A stretch of DNA of 64,000 nt from Desulfovibrio sp. 86 (GTDB lineage: Bacteria; Desulfobacterota; Desulfovibrionia; Desulfovibrionales; Desulfovibrionaceae). The DNA lies in the NCBI RefSeq assembly GCF_902702915.1, contig NZ_LR738849.1, forward strand, positions 1,364,001 to 1,428,000, written 5' to 3'. Shown in pieces: positions 56,150 to 64,000 of the stretch. The notes under the pieces are model-generated. The model saw only the letters and a program-made list of their open reading frames with translations, was not told where the DNA came from and searched no databases. The stretch's first letter is position 1. Each line of letters opens with the position of its first letter. Both the position numbers and the translations under genes were made by a program.

Positions 56150-56880
56150 GTTCGCTCCTTGGTTTGCACCAAGTTAGCCATAAAACAAAAATAAGGTAAA
56201 GCTGCCCGCAGACGCCGCAGGCCGCGCCTTTGCGGGGCCTCTGCTCAAAACTTTTCAGAATGATTGTCATTTTCATCCTTCATAAAATATATATGTCAAC
56301 GTGTATATCTGCATGTCCGGCGGAACCCTGCACTGCCGCCCCCCTGACAAAAACTCGCCAGCGCCTGCCTGGAACGGCCCCACCGGAAACCCTGCGCCGT
56401 AAAGGTCAGGGGGCATACCTTCACTACCCCGTCTCATGCGTACCAGCACTGCGACTGCTGGCCTCTTCCTGTAACCACTCAGCTTAAGCGCGCTCGTCCT
56501 GCATGTGCCTGCCAGTCAGGCCGCTCACACGCCTCCACGGGAAACGCCGCGCGCAGCCGCCAGGGCACTGGTCTGAGAGTGACCACATGTGCGTTGTCAG
56601 GCGTGCGTTGCCCCAGTTGAGCGATGGCAGGCGTGCGATGCCCCCAGGTACGATATTTTTCTTCCAGACAACCGGCTGTTTTTAAAAAATATCTTTGCCT
56701 TTCAGTTGCGTTGTGCAGCTCTTCTGGCAAAGAGTTTTGAGGTTTTTGATTTTTTGTTATTGACATATGCCACAAACAAGCCCTATTTTGTTTTTGACAT
56801 ATGTCGGCAATAGCAAGCCGCCCCAAGGGCGCACGCAACAATAACCAACAACAGTACTACCCCACATCAAGGAGATGTAT
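56150..56880. other. Long divergent intergenic region
   Basis: About 730 bp. It holds a weak Fur-like palindrome (tgattgtcattttca, about 56261-56275) and, near the right end, the promoter/operator cluster 56760-56807 in front of the Gly/Met-rich gene. No gene. Confidence 0.5.
56760..56807 (+). promoter_or_regulatory. Promoter with two TTGACATATG(T/C)C boxes
   Basis: ttgaca (56760-56765), an 18-bp spacer and tattt(t) (56784-56789) form a plausible sigma70 promoter. The -35 is embedded in ttgacatatgccaca, and a second box, ttgacatatgtcgg, begins at 56794 just after the -10, 34 bp from the first. A third 15-bp exact match, inverted, is at 60913-60927. Operator use is inferred. Confidence 0.55.
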
Positions 56881-57435
56881 ATGTACAACGACAATCAGAA
56901 CAATCCTCAGGAGTTCCGCCAGACAGGGCGCGGCAGCCACGGTGCCCATGGCATGCACGGTGGCATGCGCGGCGGCATGAACGCCACTGACGACATGCCC
57001 CAGGACGGCCAGAACATGGACATGGCCCGAAACGGTCAGGGTATGGGTATGGCTCAGTGCCGACGCCACGGCGGCAACGGTGGCCGTGGGCGCAACGGCA
57101 TGGGCATGGGCCAGTGCCGCCGTGGACGCGACGGACAGGGCATGGGCATGCAACGTGGCGGACAGGGAATGGACATGCGCCAGGACGGCCAGGACGGTCA
57201 GAATCGCCAGGGCTTGGGCATGCCTCAGGACGGCCAGGGTATGGGCATGGGCAAGGCCCAGTGCCGGCGCAACGGCGGCAACGGCGGCCGTGGACGCAAT
57301 GGGCAGGGTATGGGCATGGGCCGGAACGGTCAGGGCATGGGCCAGTGCCGCAGCGGCAACGTCATGACTCAGGGCCGGAACACGTCCACTGACGCAGCCC
57401 CCGCCGAACCCGCAGGTGACGGCACGGGCGATTAG
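56881..57435 (+). CDS. Gly/Met/Arg-rich low-complexity protein with (A/G)QCR repeats
   Basis: The 184-residue protein starts at 56881 with an AAGGAG site. It consists of repeated [13 protein letters not shown] and four (A/G)QCR units, with His in the N-terminal third. There is no signal or membrane segment. In Desulfovibrio and archaea, Gly/Met-rich proteins of this style occur beside DUF134 and NifX/NifB-type proteins. A metal-binding or scaffold role is plausible but not shown. Low sequence complexity means families cannot be assigned by motif. Confidence 0.7.
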   Translation: MYNDNQNNPQEFRQTGRGSHGAHGMHGGMRGGMNATDDMPQDGQNMDMARNGQGMGMAQCRRHGGNGGRGRNGMGMGQCRRGRDGQGMGMQRGGQGMDMRQDGQDGQNRQGLGMPQDGQGMGMGKAQCRRNGGNGGRGRNGQGMGMGRNGQGMGQCRSGNVMTQGRNTSTDAAPAEPAGDGTGD

Positions 57436-57478
57436 GGGTATCCTGCCCCCATTGCCGGTTCGCATCGTCTGATGCCAA

Positions 57479-57506
57479 AAGGCCGCTCCCTGCCGGAGCG
57501 GCTTCA
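57479..57506 (+). terminator. Hairpin between the Gly/Met-rich and DUF134 genes
   Basis: aaggccgctcc/ggagcggctt hairpin about 45 nt after the stop of the Gly/Met-rich gene. No T tract. Confidence 0.55.
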
Positions 57507-57527
57507 CGAGTTACCGAGAGAAAACCC

Positions 57528-58001
57528 ATGCCAAGACCCAAAAAATGGCGCAGAGTTTGCTGCATGCCCCAGAGCACATGTTTCGGCCCCATGGCCGGGC
57601 CTGACGGCGGCCCCGCGCCGGATGCGCCCCCCTCCGGTCGAGGCATGCGCCCCGGCGGCGGCCCCGGATCGGGACGCGGCGGACACGGAGGCCACGGCGG
57701 CGGCCCCGGATCGGGACACGGCATGCACGGCATGCACGCCGAAGCCGTGGTCATGACTGTGGACCAGTATGAAACCGTCCGCCTGATTGATCTGGAAGGA
57801 TTCACGCAGGAAGCCTGCGCCGAAAAAATGGAGATCGCCCGCACCACTGTGCAAAGCATCTATGCGGAGGCGCGCAAAAAACTGGCCGACGCTCTGGTCA
57901 ACGGCAAGATGCTGCGCATAGAGGGCGGCGAATACAAACTTTGCGAAGGCTCGGACCAGCCCTGTGGTCACGAGGGCTGCCATCACAGGCGGCGCTTTTA
58001 G
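57528..58001 (+). CDS. DUF134 / UPF0251 DNA-binding protein with Gly/His-rich insert
   Basis: The 157-residue protein starts [14 protein letters not shown], the DUF134 N-terminus. A His/Gly-rich insert of about 45 residues ([20 protein letters not shown]) separates it from the sigma-like HTH ([26 protein letters not shown]...[20 protein letters not shown]). A C-terminal [12 protein letters not shown] adds further metal ligands. Likely a metal-responsive regulator of the neighbouring gene. The insert is unusual for the family. Confidence 0.85.
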   Translation: MPRPKKWRRVCCMPQSTCFGPMAGPDGGPAPDAPPSGRGMRPGGGPGSGRGGHGGHGGGPGSGHGMHGMHAEAVVMTVDQYETVRLIDLEGFTQEACAEKMEIARTTVQSIYAEARKKLADALVNGKMLRIEGGEYKLCEGSDQPCGHEGCHHRRRF

Positions 58002-58168
58002 AGCATTTTACCTGTAAAAGTGGGAACGTGTCCCAGCGCTGCGTGGGATGGCTGCTGCACTTGCAAGGCCCCCGGGCAGGGGCAGCGCCAGGGGCACAAC
58101 GCGCCCCGCGTTGTCCCTCTCGCACCGAGCGCATCTCGGCCATTTGCGCATCCGTGCCTCTGGCCCGC
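58002..58168. other. Convergent spacer with a family-B module
   Basis: agagcattttacctgtaaaagtgg at 58000-58023 is a partial family-B element. The rest shows nothing. Confidence 0.5.
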
Positions 58169-58642
58169 TCAGGCGGGCTGCTCCTCCTTGCACACATCAA
58201 CCCAGGTTCCCCCGGTGATGCGTTCAAGCGCGTCCAGCGTTACCCGCACCGCATTATTGGGCGCGCCAGCCGCAGGGTATACGGGGTCAAAGCGCCTGAG
58301 GCTCGCATCAAGATACACGCGCACAGTGTCGTGCAGCGCAAAGGGGCAGACGCCGCCCATGGGATGCCCCACCATGTCAGACAACTCTTCGGGCTTGATG
58401 AAGCGGGGCTTGCAGCCAAAAACATCCTTGAACTTGCGGTTGTCCAGCCTGGCCGTGCCCATAACCACCAGCACCATTGGGCCGTCCATACCCATGACCG
58501 AAAGGCTCTTGGCAATACGCCCCGGCTCGCAACCCACCGCCGCTGCGGCCAGATCCACAGTGGCGCTCGACACCGCAAATTCCATATATGCCTCTGCCAG
58601 ACCGTGACTTGCCAGCACGGCCTTTACCGCATCCACACGCAT
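58169..58642 (-). CDS. YbaK/EbsC-family aminoacyl-tRNA deacylase
   Basis: The 157-residue protein has the YbaK fold: AAAVGCEPGRIAKSLSVMG (with the conserved Lys), LVVMGTARLDNRKFK, MVGHPMGGVCPFAL and the C-terminal VRVTLDALERI. Such proteins hydrolyse Cys-tRNA(Pro) and similar mischarged tRNAs. Confidence 0.9.
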   Translation of the reverse strand: MRVDAVKAVLASHGLAEAYMEFAVSSATVDLAAAAVGCEPGRIAKSLSVMGMDGPMVLVVMGTARLDNRKFKDVFGCKPRFIKPEELSDMVGHPMGGVCPFALHDTVRVYLDASLRRFDPVYPAAGAPNNAVRVTLDALERITGGTWVDVCKEEQPA

Positions 58643-58769
58643 GATTCATCCTTGGTTGTATATCTTGGGTTGTATGTCTTGCCACAAACAGGCAAGCATT
58701 TTTGAGAGCAGACAACCCCAAGTTTGCGCGCAGCCATCCTTGGCCAGTGTCGTCATGAGCGCACCCTGC

Positions 58770-59198
58770 CTAACGCCGAAACACCAGAGCCAGACCGGCC
58801 AGCACCAAGATAAAGCCCAAAAGCCTGCTCCAGCCAAAGGGCGTCACTGGCACGCTGAACCAGCCATAGTTGTCAATAATGGCCGCCATAAGAAGATTGC
58901 CGAAAATCATGGCCATGGCGGTAGCCAGCACGCCAATGCGCGGCACGGCGATGATGGTGTTCAGCACCATGATGGCCCCGAAAATGCCGCCTATCCACTG
59001 CCAGGAAGGCGCTTCGGCCAGCCGCCATATGTGCCCGCGCCCGAAAAAAAGCATGGCAAGCCCAAGAAACAGCGCCCCGCAGGCAAAAGAGACAAAGCTG
59101 CTTTCCAGCACGCCCACTGTGCGGCTCAGGGCCGCGTTGATGGGCGACTGCATGGCCGTCAGACAGCCCGCCAGAATCATGAGAGTGACGTACAGCAT
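58770..59198 (-). CDS. DMT-superfamily membrane protein (DUF606/YdcZ-like)
   Basis: The 142-residue protein has five hydrophobic segments, a QSPINAALSRTVG start region and IIAVPRIGVLATAMAMIFGNLLMAAIIDNYG. It is a half-size DMT transporter, as in the DUF606 family. Substrate unknown. Confidence 0.85.
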   Translation of the reverse strand: MLYVTLMILAGCLTAMQSPINAALSRTVGVLESSFVSFACGALFLGLAMLFFGRGHIWRLAEAPSWQWIGGIFGAIMVLNTIIAVPRIGVLATAMAMIFGNLLMAAIIDNYGWFSVPVTPFGWSRLLGFILVLAGLALVFRR

Positions 59199-59219
59199 AA
59201 TCCCTCCGGCAAAGTCTAA

Positions 59220-59262
59220 GGAAACGCTGATTTATTTCGTTTGGCAAGACGCGAACGCGGCG
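59220..59262. repeat. Family-A fragment (one end)
   Basis: ggaaacgctgatttatttcgtttggcaagacgcga matches the left end of the family-A element. The rest is missing. It lies just upstream of the DMT-transporter gene. Confidence 0.7.
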
Positions 59263-59342
59263 TGAGGCTTTGCCCGCAGGGCGGGCAGGCAGACCGGGGG
59301 CTATGCTTCTGCGCCGCCCGGCCCGCCTGCTGCCCGAAAATG

Positions 59343-60296
59343 TTACGCGGCAAAAATGCCCTTGGGCATGGGCCCGAAAACGGCCTCGTACCGCTGACAA
59401 AAGTCTGCGGGCGTTAAGGTGTGTTCCTGCGTGCCCAGCTTTTCCAGGGCAAAGCTCGCGCTGACGGAGCCAAGCCTGGCGGCTTCCGGCATGGCAAGAC
59501 CGTGCACCAGCCCCTTGATAAGCCCCGCACGGTGGGCGTCGCCCGCGCCGGTGGGGTCCAGCACCTTGCTGATGGGCACGGGCGCGATGCGTATGTTTTC
59601 GCCCTTGCCGCGCACTTGCGCGCCCTCCGAGCCAAGGGTGGTCACAAGCCACTGGGTGCGCGCCGCGATTTCAGCCTCGCTCTTGCCCGTGGCCTTGCAG
59701 ATCATGTTCAGTTCATAGTCGTTGGTGATGCAGGCCAGCGAGCCTTCAATGGCTTCAAGCAGTTCCTGGCTGGTGAGCACGGGCAACTGCTGGCCGGGAT
59801 CGAAAATATAGGGCACGCCCTTTTCACGGTACAGACGGGGTAGGCGGCGCATGTCTTCCACATTGCCGGGAGACACGATGGCCAGATCCTGCCGCGCGTC
59901 GAGGCCGGGGAAGTCATACTCGGCGGGCAGGGTCATGGCCCCAGGGTAAAAGCCGGTGATCTGGTTGCTGTTCATGTCTGTGGTGATGTAGCACAGGGCC
60001 GTGAACACGTCCTCCGCACGGCGAATGCCGTCCAGGGGCAGACCGTGGGCGGTCAGCGTCAGGGCGTAGGAGTCGAAGTCACGTCCGGCCGCCGCCACAA
60101 TCACAGGTTTTTCACCAAGCAAGGCAAGGGTATAGGCAATATTGCCCGCGCAGCCTCCGCGCCTTTCGTCCATGCCGTCCACCATGAAGCTGACATTGAT
60201 CATGTGCAGCTTGTCCATGAGGATATGATCCTGAAAATTGCCGGGAAAGGTCATAATGCGGTCAAAGGCCAGCGAGCCGGAAACGTAAATGGCCAT
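59343..60296 (-). CDS. PfkB-family carbohydrate/nucleoside kinase
   Basis: The 317-residue kinase has the GGCAGNIAYTLALLG N-terminal PfkB box and the C-terminal DPTGAGDAHRAGL box with its catalytic Asp. In most family members GAGD is followed by xFxAG; here it is AHRAG. The overall pattern fits adenosine-kinase-like bacterial PfkB enzymes. Substrate unknown. Confidence 0.88.
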   Translation of the reverse strand: MAIYVSGSLAFDRIMTFPGNFQDHILMDKLHMINVSFMVDGMDERRGGCAGNIAYTLALLGEKPVIVAAAGRDFDSYALTLTAHGLPLDGIRRAEDVFTALCYITTDMNSNQITGFYPGAMTLPAEYDFPGLDARQDLAIVSPGNVEDMRRLPRLYREKGVPYIFDPGQQLPVLTSQELLEAIEGSLACITNDYELNMICKATGKSEAEIAARTQWLVTTLGSEGAQVRGKGENIRIAPVPISKVLDPTGAGDAHRAGLIKGLVHGLAMPEAARLGSVSASFALEKLGTQEHTLTPADFCQRYEAVFGPMPKGIFAA

Positions 60297-60335
60297 AGGA
60301 TCCTCGCGTTATAGGGTAAAAAATATCTTGTGCGG

Positions 60336-60375
60336 CGTGAACGCATGTACCCTTTTTCAAAGGCAAAATGCTCTA
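60336..60375. repeat. Partial family-B module
   Basis: gcatgtaccctttttcaaaggcaaaatgctctag is the agagc...gctct module of family B in reverse, overlapping the cutA stop codon. Confidence 0.6.
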
Positions 60376-60705
60376 GTCGTCTGCGGGAGCGGGCGGACGG
60401 CTGTTTTCCCGGATCCAGTCCAGAAAAGGCCCGTGCCCCGCCTCAATGGGCACCGCCACCATGCAGGGAACCTCATAACTGTGCAGGCGCTTTACCGCCG
60501 CCTCAAAGGCTGGCAGGGCCGCACGGCTCACCTGGGCCACAAGCAGATGTTCCTCAACGTCATGCACCTCACCGCGCCAGCGGTATATGGAGCGCGCGCC
60601 GGGCACGATGTTGACGCCGGCGGCAAGCCCCTCGCCCACCAACGCTCTGGCAAGGGTAAGGGCAAGCGCTTCATCCGGGGCAGTGACGTAAACCAGAAAG
60701 GACAT
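60373..60705 (-). CDS. cutA: CutA-like divalent cation tolerance protein
   Basis: The 110-residue protein has VYVTAPDEALALTLARALVGEGLAAGVNIVPGARSIYRW (read in parts), HLLVAQVS and HSYEVPCMVAVPI, matching the trimeric CutA1 family. The start at 60705 has a GGAGGA site; a longer ORF start is not conserved. Confidence 0.93.
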   Translation of the reverse strand: MSFLVYVTAPDEALALTLARALVGEGLAAGVNIVPGARSIYRWRGEVHDVEEHLLVAQVSRAALPAFEAAVKRLHSYEVPCMVAVPIEAGHGPFLDWIRENSRPPAPADD

Positions 60706-60912
60706 GGTCTTCCTCCGCCTGTGGATATCTGGCGGCAAGTTTATACGCAAACGCGCAAAAAACAAAGGCCGGACGGCCAGGTGCAAACGGGCGAACGATC
60801 ACGACTGCCCGCCGCAGCCCTGCGGCGGGCTCGCCACTGGGCGCGCACTGGCCTCGCGACCGGCCTCCACTGGCCGCCGCATCCTGCGTAAAACTTGCGG
60901 GCAGTTTGCGCC

Positions 60913-60927
60913 TGTGGCATATGTCAA
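60913..60927. promoter_or_regulatory. Copy of the TTGACATATGCCACA box
   Basis: The reverse complement is identical over 15 bp to the box at 56760-56774. It lies at the start of nth and about 210 bp upstream of the divergent cutA. Confidence 0.4.
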
Positions 60928-60929
60928 GC

Positions 60930-61616
60930 ATGAGCACGAAGAACACCCGCCCGGCCCGGGCGAAAAAAGTTCTTGAGGCGCTGCGGACCCGCTACCCCCA
61001 TCCGCATACCCATCTGGACGCCGAAACCGCCTGGCAGCTGTTGGTAGCCACGGTGCTGGCCGCCCAGTGTACAGACGCCAGGGTCAATACCGTCACCCCG
61101 GAACTGTTTCGCCGCTGGCCCGGCCCCGGAGAGATGGCCAAAGCAGGCATTGAAGAGATAGAAACGGTTATCCGCCCCACAGGATTCTACCACAGCAAGG
61201 CCAAAAACCTGCTGGGAGCGGCTGTCCGCGTATGCGACGTTTACGGCGGGCAGGTGCCCAAGACCCTTGAAGAACTCATCACCCTGCCGGGCGTGGCGCG
61301 CAAGACGGCCAATGTGGTGCTGTTCGGGGCTTTTGGCATCAATGAAGGGCTTGCTGTGGACACGCACGTAAAACGCATCAGCTATCGCCTTGGACTTACT
61401 GAAGAAACAGACCCTGTCCCCATTGAGCGCGATCTCATGAAGCTTTTTCCACGTGAGGACTGGGGCGATGTGAACCACCGCATGGTCTGGTTTGGCCGCG
61501 AAGTGTGCGAGGCGCGCAAGCCCCTGTGCGGCCAGTGTGAAATGGCGGCGTTCTGCCCAAAACTTGAGCCCCCCAAAACGCCGCGCCCGCAACGCAAGAA
61601 AACAGCTACGCCTTAA
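60930..61616 (+). CDS. nth: Endonuclease III
   Basis: The 228-residue DNA glycosylase/AP lyase has the HhH motif LPGVARKTANVVL with the catalytic Lys, the catalytic Asp in AVDTHVKR, and the C-terminal [4Fe-4S] loop C-x6-C-x2-C-x5-C. It repairs oxidised pyrimidines. Starts at 60921 or 60930 are possible. The ribosome-binding site is weak for both. Confidence 0.92.
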   Translation: MSTKNTRPARAKKVLEALRTRYPHPHTHLDAETAWQLLVATVLAAQCTDARVNTVTPELFRRWPGPGEMAKAGIEEIETVIRPTGFYHSKAKNLLGAAVRVCDVYGGQVPKTLEELITLPGVARKTANVVLFGAFGINEGLAVDTHVKRISYRLGLTEETDPVPIERDLMKLFPREDWGDVNHRMVWFGREVCEARKPLCGQCEMAAFCPKLEPPKTPRPQRKKTATP

Positions 61617-61731
61617 GAGTTCGGCTTTCTGGTCGATGAGAACAGCAGCGCCAGACTCCATACCAGGCGCTCCCCCCCGTTTTGAACAAGACTCGGCCGC
61701 GCAATCGGCTCGGATAGACAGGAAAAAAGCC

Positions 61732-62685
61732 ATGTCGCAGAACAGCTTGCTCAACGTCAATAACAATGAACTTGAGATCATTGAATTTATCATCGACGAG
61801 AAGCAGCCGGACGGCAGCTCCTACAGCGGGCACTATGGCATCAACGTGGCCAAGGTGCTCGAGATCATCCGCCTGCCCAACATCACCAGCGTGCCCAGCA
61901 AATGTGATCCTTCGGTGCTCGGCACCTTCAATCTGCGGGGCAAGGTGCTGCCTATCCTCAATCTTGCCACATGGCTCGGCAAAACCATGGCCGAGGAGTC
62001 CAACGCCAAGGTCATTGTAACGGAGTTCAGCGGGGTGCAGGCGGCATTTCTGGTCTCGTCCGTCACGAGCATCCACCGCATGACCTGGGACCGCATCGAA
62101 CCGCCGAACCAGTACGTGCAGAACTACTCGCGCGACAGCATCACCGGCGTGCTGCGCATTCAGGACAGAGTGCTCTTTATTCTGGATATGGAAAAAATTC
62201 TGGCCAGCCTGGACAGCACGCTGGACATGTCGCAGATCAAGGTGGACACCTCGCCCGTGGAGGGCGCGGCCCAGTTTCATCTGCTTGTGGCCGACGATTC
62301 CAACTCGCTGCGCCACATCATCAAGTCCTCGCTGCAAAAATCCGGCTTTCAGGTCACGGCCGTGGCCAGCGGACGTCAGGCCTGGGAATTTCTGCAAAAA
62401 ACCCGCGACGAAGCCCAGGCCCAGGGCAAGGAACTTACCGACATCGTCCATCTGGTCATTTCGGACATCGAGATGCCCGAAATGGACGGCCACATGCTCA
62501 CGGCAAAAATTCGCGACACCCCCGGCATGAACACCCTGCCCATCATCCTCTTTTCTTCGCTCATCACCGAAGCCCTGTACGCCAAGGGCGTCAAGGTGGG
62601 GGCAGACAAGCAGGTGTCCAAGCCCGACCTGCCCGGCCTCAGCAAGATCATTCGTGAGCTCATAGCCGAAAAACTGAACAAGTAG
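61732..62685 (+). CDS. cheV: Chemotaxis protein CheV
   Basis: The 317-residue protein is an N-terminal CheW-like coupling domain (INVAKVLEIIRLPNIT, GTFNLRGKVLPILNL) fused to a C-terminal receiver. The receiver has LLVADDSNSLRH (acidic pair), VISDIEMPEMDG (phospho-Asp) and a late KPDLPGL. It links receptors to CheA with adaptation by phosphorylation. ATG 61732 has an AGGAA site. Confidence 0.93.
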   Translation: MSQNSLLNVNNNELEIIEFIIDEKQPDGSSYSGHYGINVAKVLEIIRLPNITSVPSKCDPSVLGTFNLRGKVLPILNLATWLGKTMAEESNAKVIVTEFSGVQAAFLVSSVTSIHRMTWDRIEPPNQYVQNYSRDSITGVLRIQDRVLFILDMEKILASLDSTLDMSQIKVDTSPVEGAAQFHLLVADDSNSLRHIIKSSLQKSGFQVTAVASGRQAWEFLQKTRDEAQAQGKELTDIVHLVISDIEMPEMDGHMLTAKIRDTPGMNTLPIILFSSLITEALYAKGVKVGADKQVSKPDLPGLSKIIRELIAEKLNK

Positions 62686-62724
62686 CCGCCCCCGACAGGC
62701 GCGTGCTGTTTGAAAAAATGCTTT

Positions 62725-62764
62725 GTGGGGGAGGGACCCTTTTGCAAAAGGGTCCCTCCCCCAC
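62725..62764. repeat. Family-C terminator-like hairpin
   Basis: A perfect gtgggggagggaccctttt hairpin with a gc loop, flanked by aaatgcttt and cccccaccccccaaaactctta. It sits between convergent cheV and the MerR gene and can terminate both. A short family-B-like module (ttgaaaaaatgtatgcgctct) follows at about 62804-62824. Confidence 0.88.
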
Positions 62765-62840
62765 GCCCCCACCCCCCAAAACTCTTATCTTTGCCTGCTA
62801 CCCTTGAAAAAATGTATGCGCTCTACTCCTGCCCCTGGTC

Positions 62841-63686
62841 CTATTCCTGGGTCTGTGCCTGCGCCCCATTTTCGGTAACGCATACCGGGACGCAGTACTT
62901 TGCCACGTACTCCATGGGGTTTGTGGAAATGATATAACTGGCCATGTCATAGCCGTACATGTGGCCGTTGATGACCCAGCCGCGCTGCTCAATGGCGTCC
63001 ACCATGCGGCTGTAGGCATCTGCATGGCTTTGGGTATCACCTTTATGATAAAACCTCGCGTACAACCCGGCGGGGCGAATGAACAGGTTTTCGCGTCTGC
63101 TTTCCCTTGATGCGCCGCAGAAAAAATAGTCCGCCAGATACACGCGGGTAGAAATCTTTTCCTTTTCCGCCAGAAAACCAAGAGGCATGGGCACAGGACG
63201 CCCCTGCTTTTCAAACTTTTCTGCAAATTCGGCAAATATTTCAATGGAACCTTCTTCGGTTGCCTGGTCTTCTTCGCTCACAGGCGTCAATTCAAGCCGC
63301 TCTTCCGGCATTTTCACAAGGTCCAGGACGTCGTAGCGGGCGTTCAGTGCTTCATGGCCAAAGGCTATGGTCGCTTCAAGCATTTTTTCCCTGGCGGCCA
63401 TACGCATGCGCTCCCGATGCAGGAGCCGCTTTTTTTCCTCAAGATGCGTCAGCAGGCCCGCAGGATCGGGTTCCTGCATGAAGGTGCGTATTTCCTTCAG
63501 CGAACTGCCCGTTTCCTTGAGCATGGCCACCATGTCGAATTCATAAAACTGCCCGATGTGATAGCGCCTGTAGCCATTTTCCGACACAAGGCGCGGCTTC
63601 AGCAATCCTTCCTTGTCATAAAACAGCAAGGTGTCTTTTCGCGTTCTGCACAGCCTGGCGAATTCTCCCGTGCTCAAATACTTCAT
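62841..63686 (-). CDS. MerR-family regulator with effector-binding domain
   Basis: The 281-residue protein has an N-terminal MerR HTH (STGEFARLCRTRKDTLLFYDKEGLLKP...GYRRYHIGQFYEFDMVAMLKETG, read in parts), a coiled coil (about 80-110) and a large GyrI-like effector domain as in BmrR. It probably senses a drug-like ligand and activates the divergent efflux operon whose promoter has a 19-bp spacer. Confidence 0.9.
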   Translation of the reverse strand: MKYLSTGEFARLCRTRKDTLLFYDKEGLLKPRLVSENGYRRYHIGQFYEFDMVAMLKETGSSLKEIRTFMQEPDPAGLLTHLEEKKRLLHRERMRMAAREKMLEATIAFGHEALNARYDVLDLVKMPEERLELTPVSEEDQATEEGSIEIFAEFAEKFEKQGRPVPMPLGFLAEKEKISTRVYLADYFFCGASRESRRENLFIRPAGLYARFYHKGDTQSHADAYSRMVDAIEQRGWVINGHMYGYDMASYIISTNPMEYVAKYCVPVCVTENGAQAQTQE

Positions 63687-63696
63687 ATGTCCCCCT

Positions 63697-63727
63697 TGAC
63701 TCTGGAGTTACTCCATACCTTATGGTG
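63697..63727 (+). promoter_or_regulatory. MerR-type promoter with 19-bp spacer
   Basis: -35 ttgact and -10 tatggt are separated by 19 bp containing the palindrome ggagttactcc. The long spacer with a central dyad is the hallmark of MerR-activated promoters. It drives the efflux adaptor gene. Confidence 0.85.
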
Positions 63728-63808
63728 ACTGACGTCACTATGAAAAGCAAGACTGACAGCAAGACGAATAGCCATAAAATCGCGCAGCGCCCGCCTCAAG
63801 AGGAAACG

Positions 63809-64000
63809 ATGACCATACCCCCAAAAGCCACGAATCCCCGTAACGTCCGGCTTCTCACCGCCCTCGCCGCCCTGCTCTGCCTCTGTCTGGCGCAGGCCGG
63901 TTGCAGCGATCAGGAGCACCCCGCAACCGACACGCCGCAGGCGCGCTATCTGCCCGTGACGCCGGAGCGCCTTGTGCTGACCAGCGAACTGCCCGGCCGT
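63809..64000 (+). CDS. RND efflux membrane-fusion lipoprotein (N-terminus only)
   Basis: The first 64 codons of a gene truncated by the window end. A lipoprotein signal (LLTALAALLCLCLAQAGC, Cys lipid site) is followed by RYLPVTPERLVLTSELPGR, the typical start of AcrA/MexA-type adaptors. An AGAGGAA site precedes the ATG. It is divergent from the MerR regulator. Confidence 0.8.
   Translation, partial: MTIPPKATNPRNVRLLTALAALLCLCLAQAGCSDQEHPATDTPQARYLPVTPERLVLTSELPGR

Noticed and set aside
56261-56275. Fur box (tgattgtcattttca)
   Set aside because: Matches the 7-1-7 consensus only partly, is far from both flanking genes, and neither gene is an obvious iron gene. Mentioned only as a weak site.

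Overview
The window is a chromosomal segment of a strictly anaerobic delta-proteobacterium, most likely a Desulfovibrio sensu lato (Desulfovibrionaceae). Supporting features are an NfnAB electron-bifurcating transhydrogenase, a Tat-exported multi-cluster ferredoxin, a split ATP synthase operon (atpZ-atpI-atpB-atpE), Rex, a DUF134 regulator, CheV, and selenoprotein-based glycine/betaine-reductase metabolism. The assignment rests on gene content and protein style read from the sequence. No database search was run.

Region 1 (about 0.3-15 kb) is the centrepiece. nfnAB is followed by a divergently transcribed PAS-sigma54 activator facing a glycine-reductase-type locus: grdA, a grdE-family and a grdB-family subunit (best read as betaine-specific grdI/grdH), a BCCT betaine transporter, trxB, grdC, grdD, trxA and a second grdA. 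Three of these genes have in-frame UGA codons at the family's known selenocysteine positions. The activator gene also has an in-frame UGA inside its PAS domain, followed at the right distance by a bSECIS-like hairpin, so it may be a selenocysteine-containing regulator of a selenoprotein operon. A clear sigma54 promoter lies in front of the first grdA.

Region 2 (15-23 kb) is accessory. It holds two small exported proteins (OB-fold-like and ankyrin), an orphan 170-residue protein, an integrase remnant, an ArsR regulator, a Tat-exported metallo-beta-lactamase-fold protein, a Tat ferredoxin fused to a membrane domain, and a ring-opening-dioxygenase-like protein.

Region 3 (23.3-26.7 kb) is an AT-rich island bounded by 199-bp perfect inverted repeats. 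Each repeat contains a complete tRNA-Ala(GGC) plus a terminator. The island encodes a DUF3644/HEPN-type protein, a 112-residue protein and a Dam-type adenine methyltransferase in one tight operon, plus a small Cys-rich ORF. It is a candidate phage-defence module.

Region 4 (27-64 kb) is mostly core genome: aspC, sfsA, rplU-rpmA-obgE-proB, a TRAM-type 23S rRNA methyltransferase, the ATP synthase Fo genes, rex-cobS, a nitroreductase, a GGDEF/HD-GYP pair, two small exported proteins, lrgAB with a LysR regulator, thiE-DUF362, a large MscS channel, a cupin, aldA, a Gly/Met-rich protein with a DUF134 regulator, ybaK, a DMT transporter, a PfkB kinase, cutA, nth, cheV, and a MerR regulator divergent from an RND-efflux adaptor cut by the window end.

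Three dispersed repeat families thread through the intergenic space. Family A is about 125 bp, MITE-like, with terminal inverted repeats. Family B is about 150 bp, built from nested palindromes. Family C is about 40-70 bp, a terminator-like hairpin. One B copy sits inside the loop of a C copy.
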